DNA from: Ruminococcus sp.
GTDB lineage: Bacteria; Bacillota; Clostridia; Oscillospirales; Acutalibacteraceae
Assembly: GCA_017502425.1 (NCBI GenBank)
Contig: JAFVVB010000164.1
Location: 1-5,834 of the forward strand
Direction of reading: 5' to 3'
DNA length: 5,834 nucleotides
In this document: one piece after another, positions 5,743-5,834 of the stretch
Position numbering within the stretch: the stretch's first letter is position 1
How the letters are laid out: the number at the start of each line of letters is the position of its first letter
The notes under the pieces: generated by a model
What the model was told of the DNA's origin: nothing
What the model saw: only the letters and a program-made list of their open reading frames with translations
The model's database searches: none
Program-made: the position numbers and the translations under genes

Positions 5743-5833
5743 ATCTTTTGATGAGTTTAGTCTTTAGTTCGTTTTGATATACACCATCGATATTTGTGGA
5801 TAGCGAGAATACTTTTCCTGCATTTAAATCTAT
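5741..5833 (-). CDS. C-terminal end of an unidentified minus-strand gene (5' part outside window)
   Basis: Reading the minus strand from the right edge gives 30 open codons ending at TAA (complement of 5741-5743). The sequence is IDLNAGKVFSLSTNIDGVYQ followed by NELKTKLIKR, a soluble, balanced composition with a basic end. The stop falls inside the U-tract region of the bidirectional terminator, exactly where a convergent gene would be expected to end, which is the main support. The other two minus-strand frames are less protein-like or stop at once. Too little is present to assign a family. Confidence 0.5.
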   Translation of the reverse strand: MDLNAGKVFSLSTNIDGVYQNELKTKLIKR

Positions 5834-5834
5834 A

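Overview
The window is AT-rich and reads like an ordinary chromosomal segment of a low-GC Gram-positive anaerobe, most likely a Clostridia member of the Ruminococcaceae/Oscillospiraceae type. The grounds are the gene families (a YabR-like S1 protein, long-form HPF, YpsC/RlmL-type methyltransferase, a clostridial-style cysteine synthase-family enzyme, and a Na/Pi cotransporter fused to a PhoU-like domain), strong AGGAGG-type ribosome binding sites and sigma-A-like promoters. The genus cannot be fixed from the sequence alone.

Layout. Positions 2-415 hold the 3' part of an S1-domain RNA-binding protein gene. The long ribosome hibernation factor hpf (446-979) follows after 30 bases and is probably co-transcribed. 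A compact GC-rich hairpin (1001-1020) separates hpf from a THUMP/SAM-dependent rRNA methyltransferase gene (1042-2151). That hairpin lies so close to the methyltransferase ribosome binding site that no promoter fits after it. A good sigma-A promoter (2178-2206) then drives a PLP-dependent cysteine synthase-family gene (2240-3166), which ends at a strong terminator (3189-3227). On the minus strand, 3641-3234 encodes an unrecognised four-helix membrane protein that converges on that terminator. The 293-base divergent intergenic region (3642-3934) carries an inverted repeat, TTAACA-like direct repeats resembling a Pho box, and two candidate promoters for the Na/Pi cotransporter-family gene (3935-5698). 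A bidirectional terminator (5711-5742) separates this from the tail of a further minus-strand gene entering from the right edge (5741-5833).

The first three genes all act on RNA or the ribosome: RNA binding, 70S/100S hibernation and 23S rRNA base methylation. The remaining genes concern sulfur amino-acid metabolism, an unknown membrane function and anion/phosphate transport, and look like independent transcription units. No RNA gene, mobile element, CRISPR array or obvious horizontally acquired island was seen. The items most worth a second look are the hairpin placed against the methyltransferase start, the duplicated architecture of the small membrane protein, the non-standard substrate loop of the cysteine synthase homologue, and the possible phosphate-responsive control region. 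I found nothing that convincingly makes up a new biological system.
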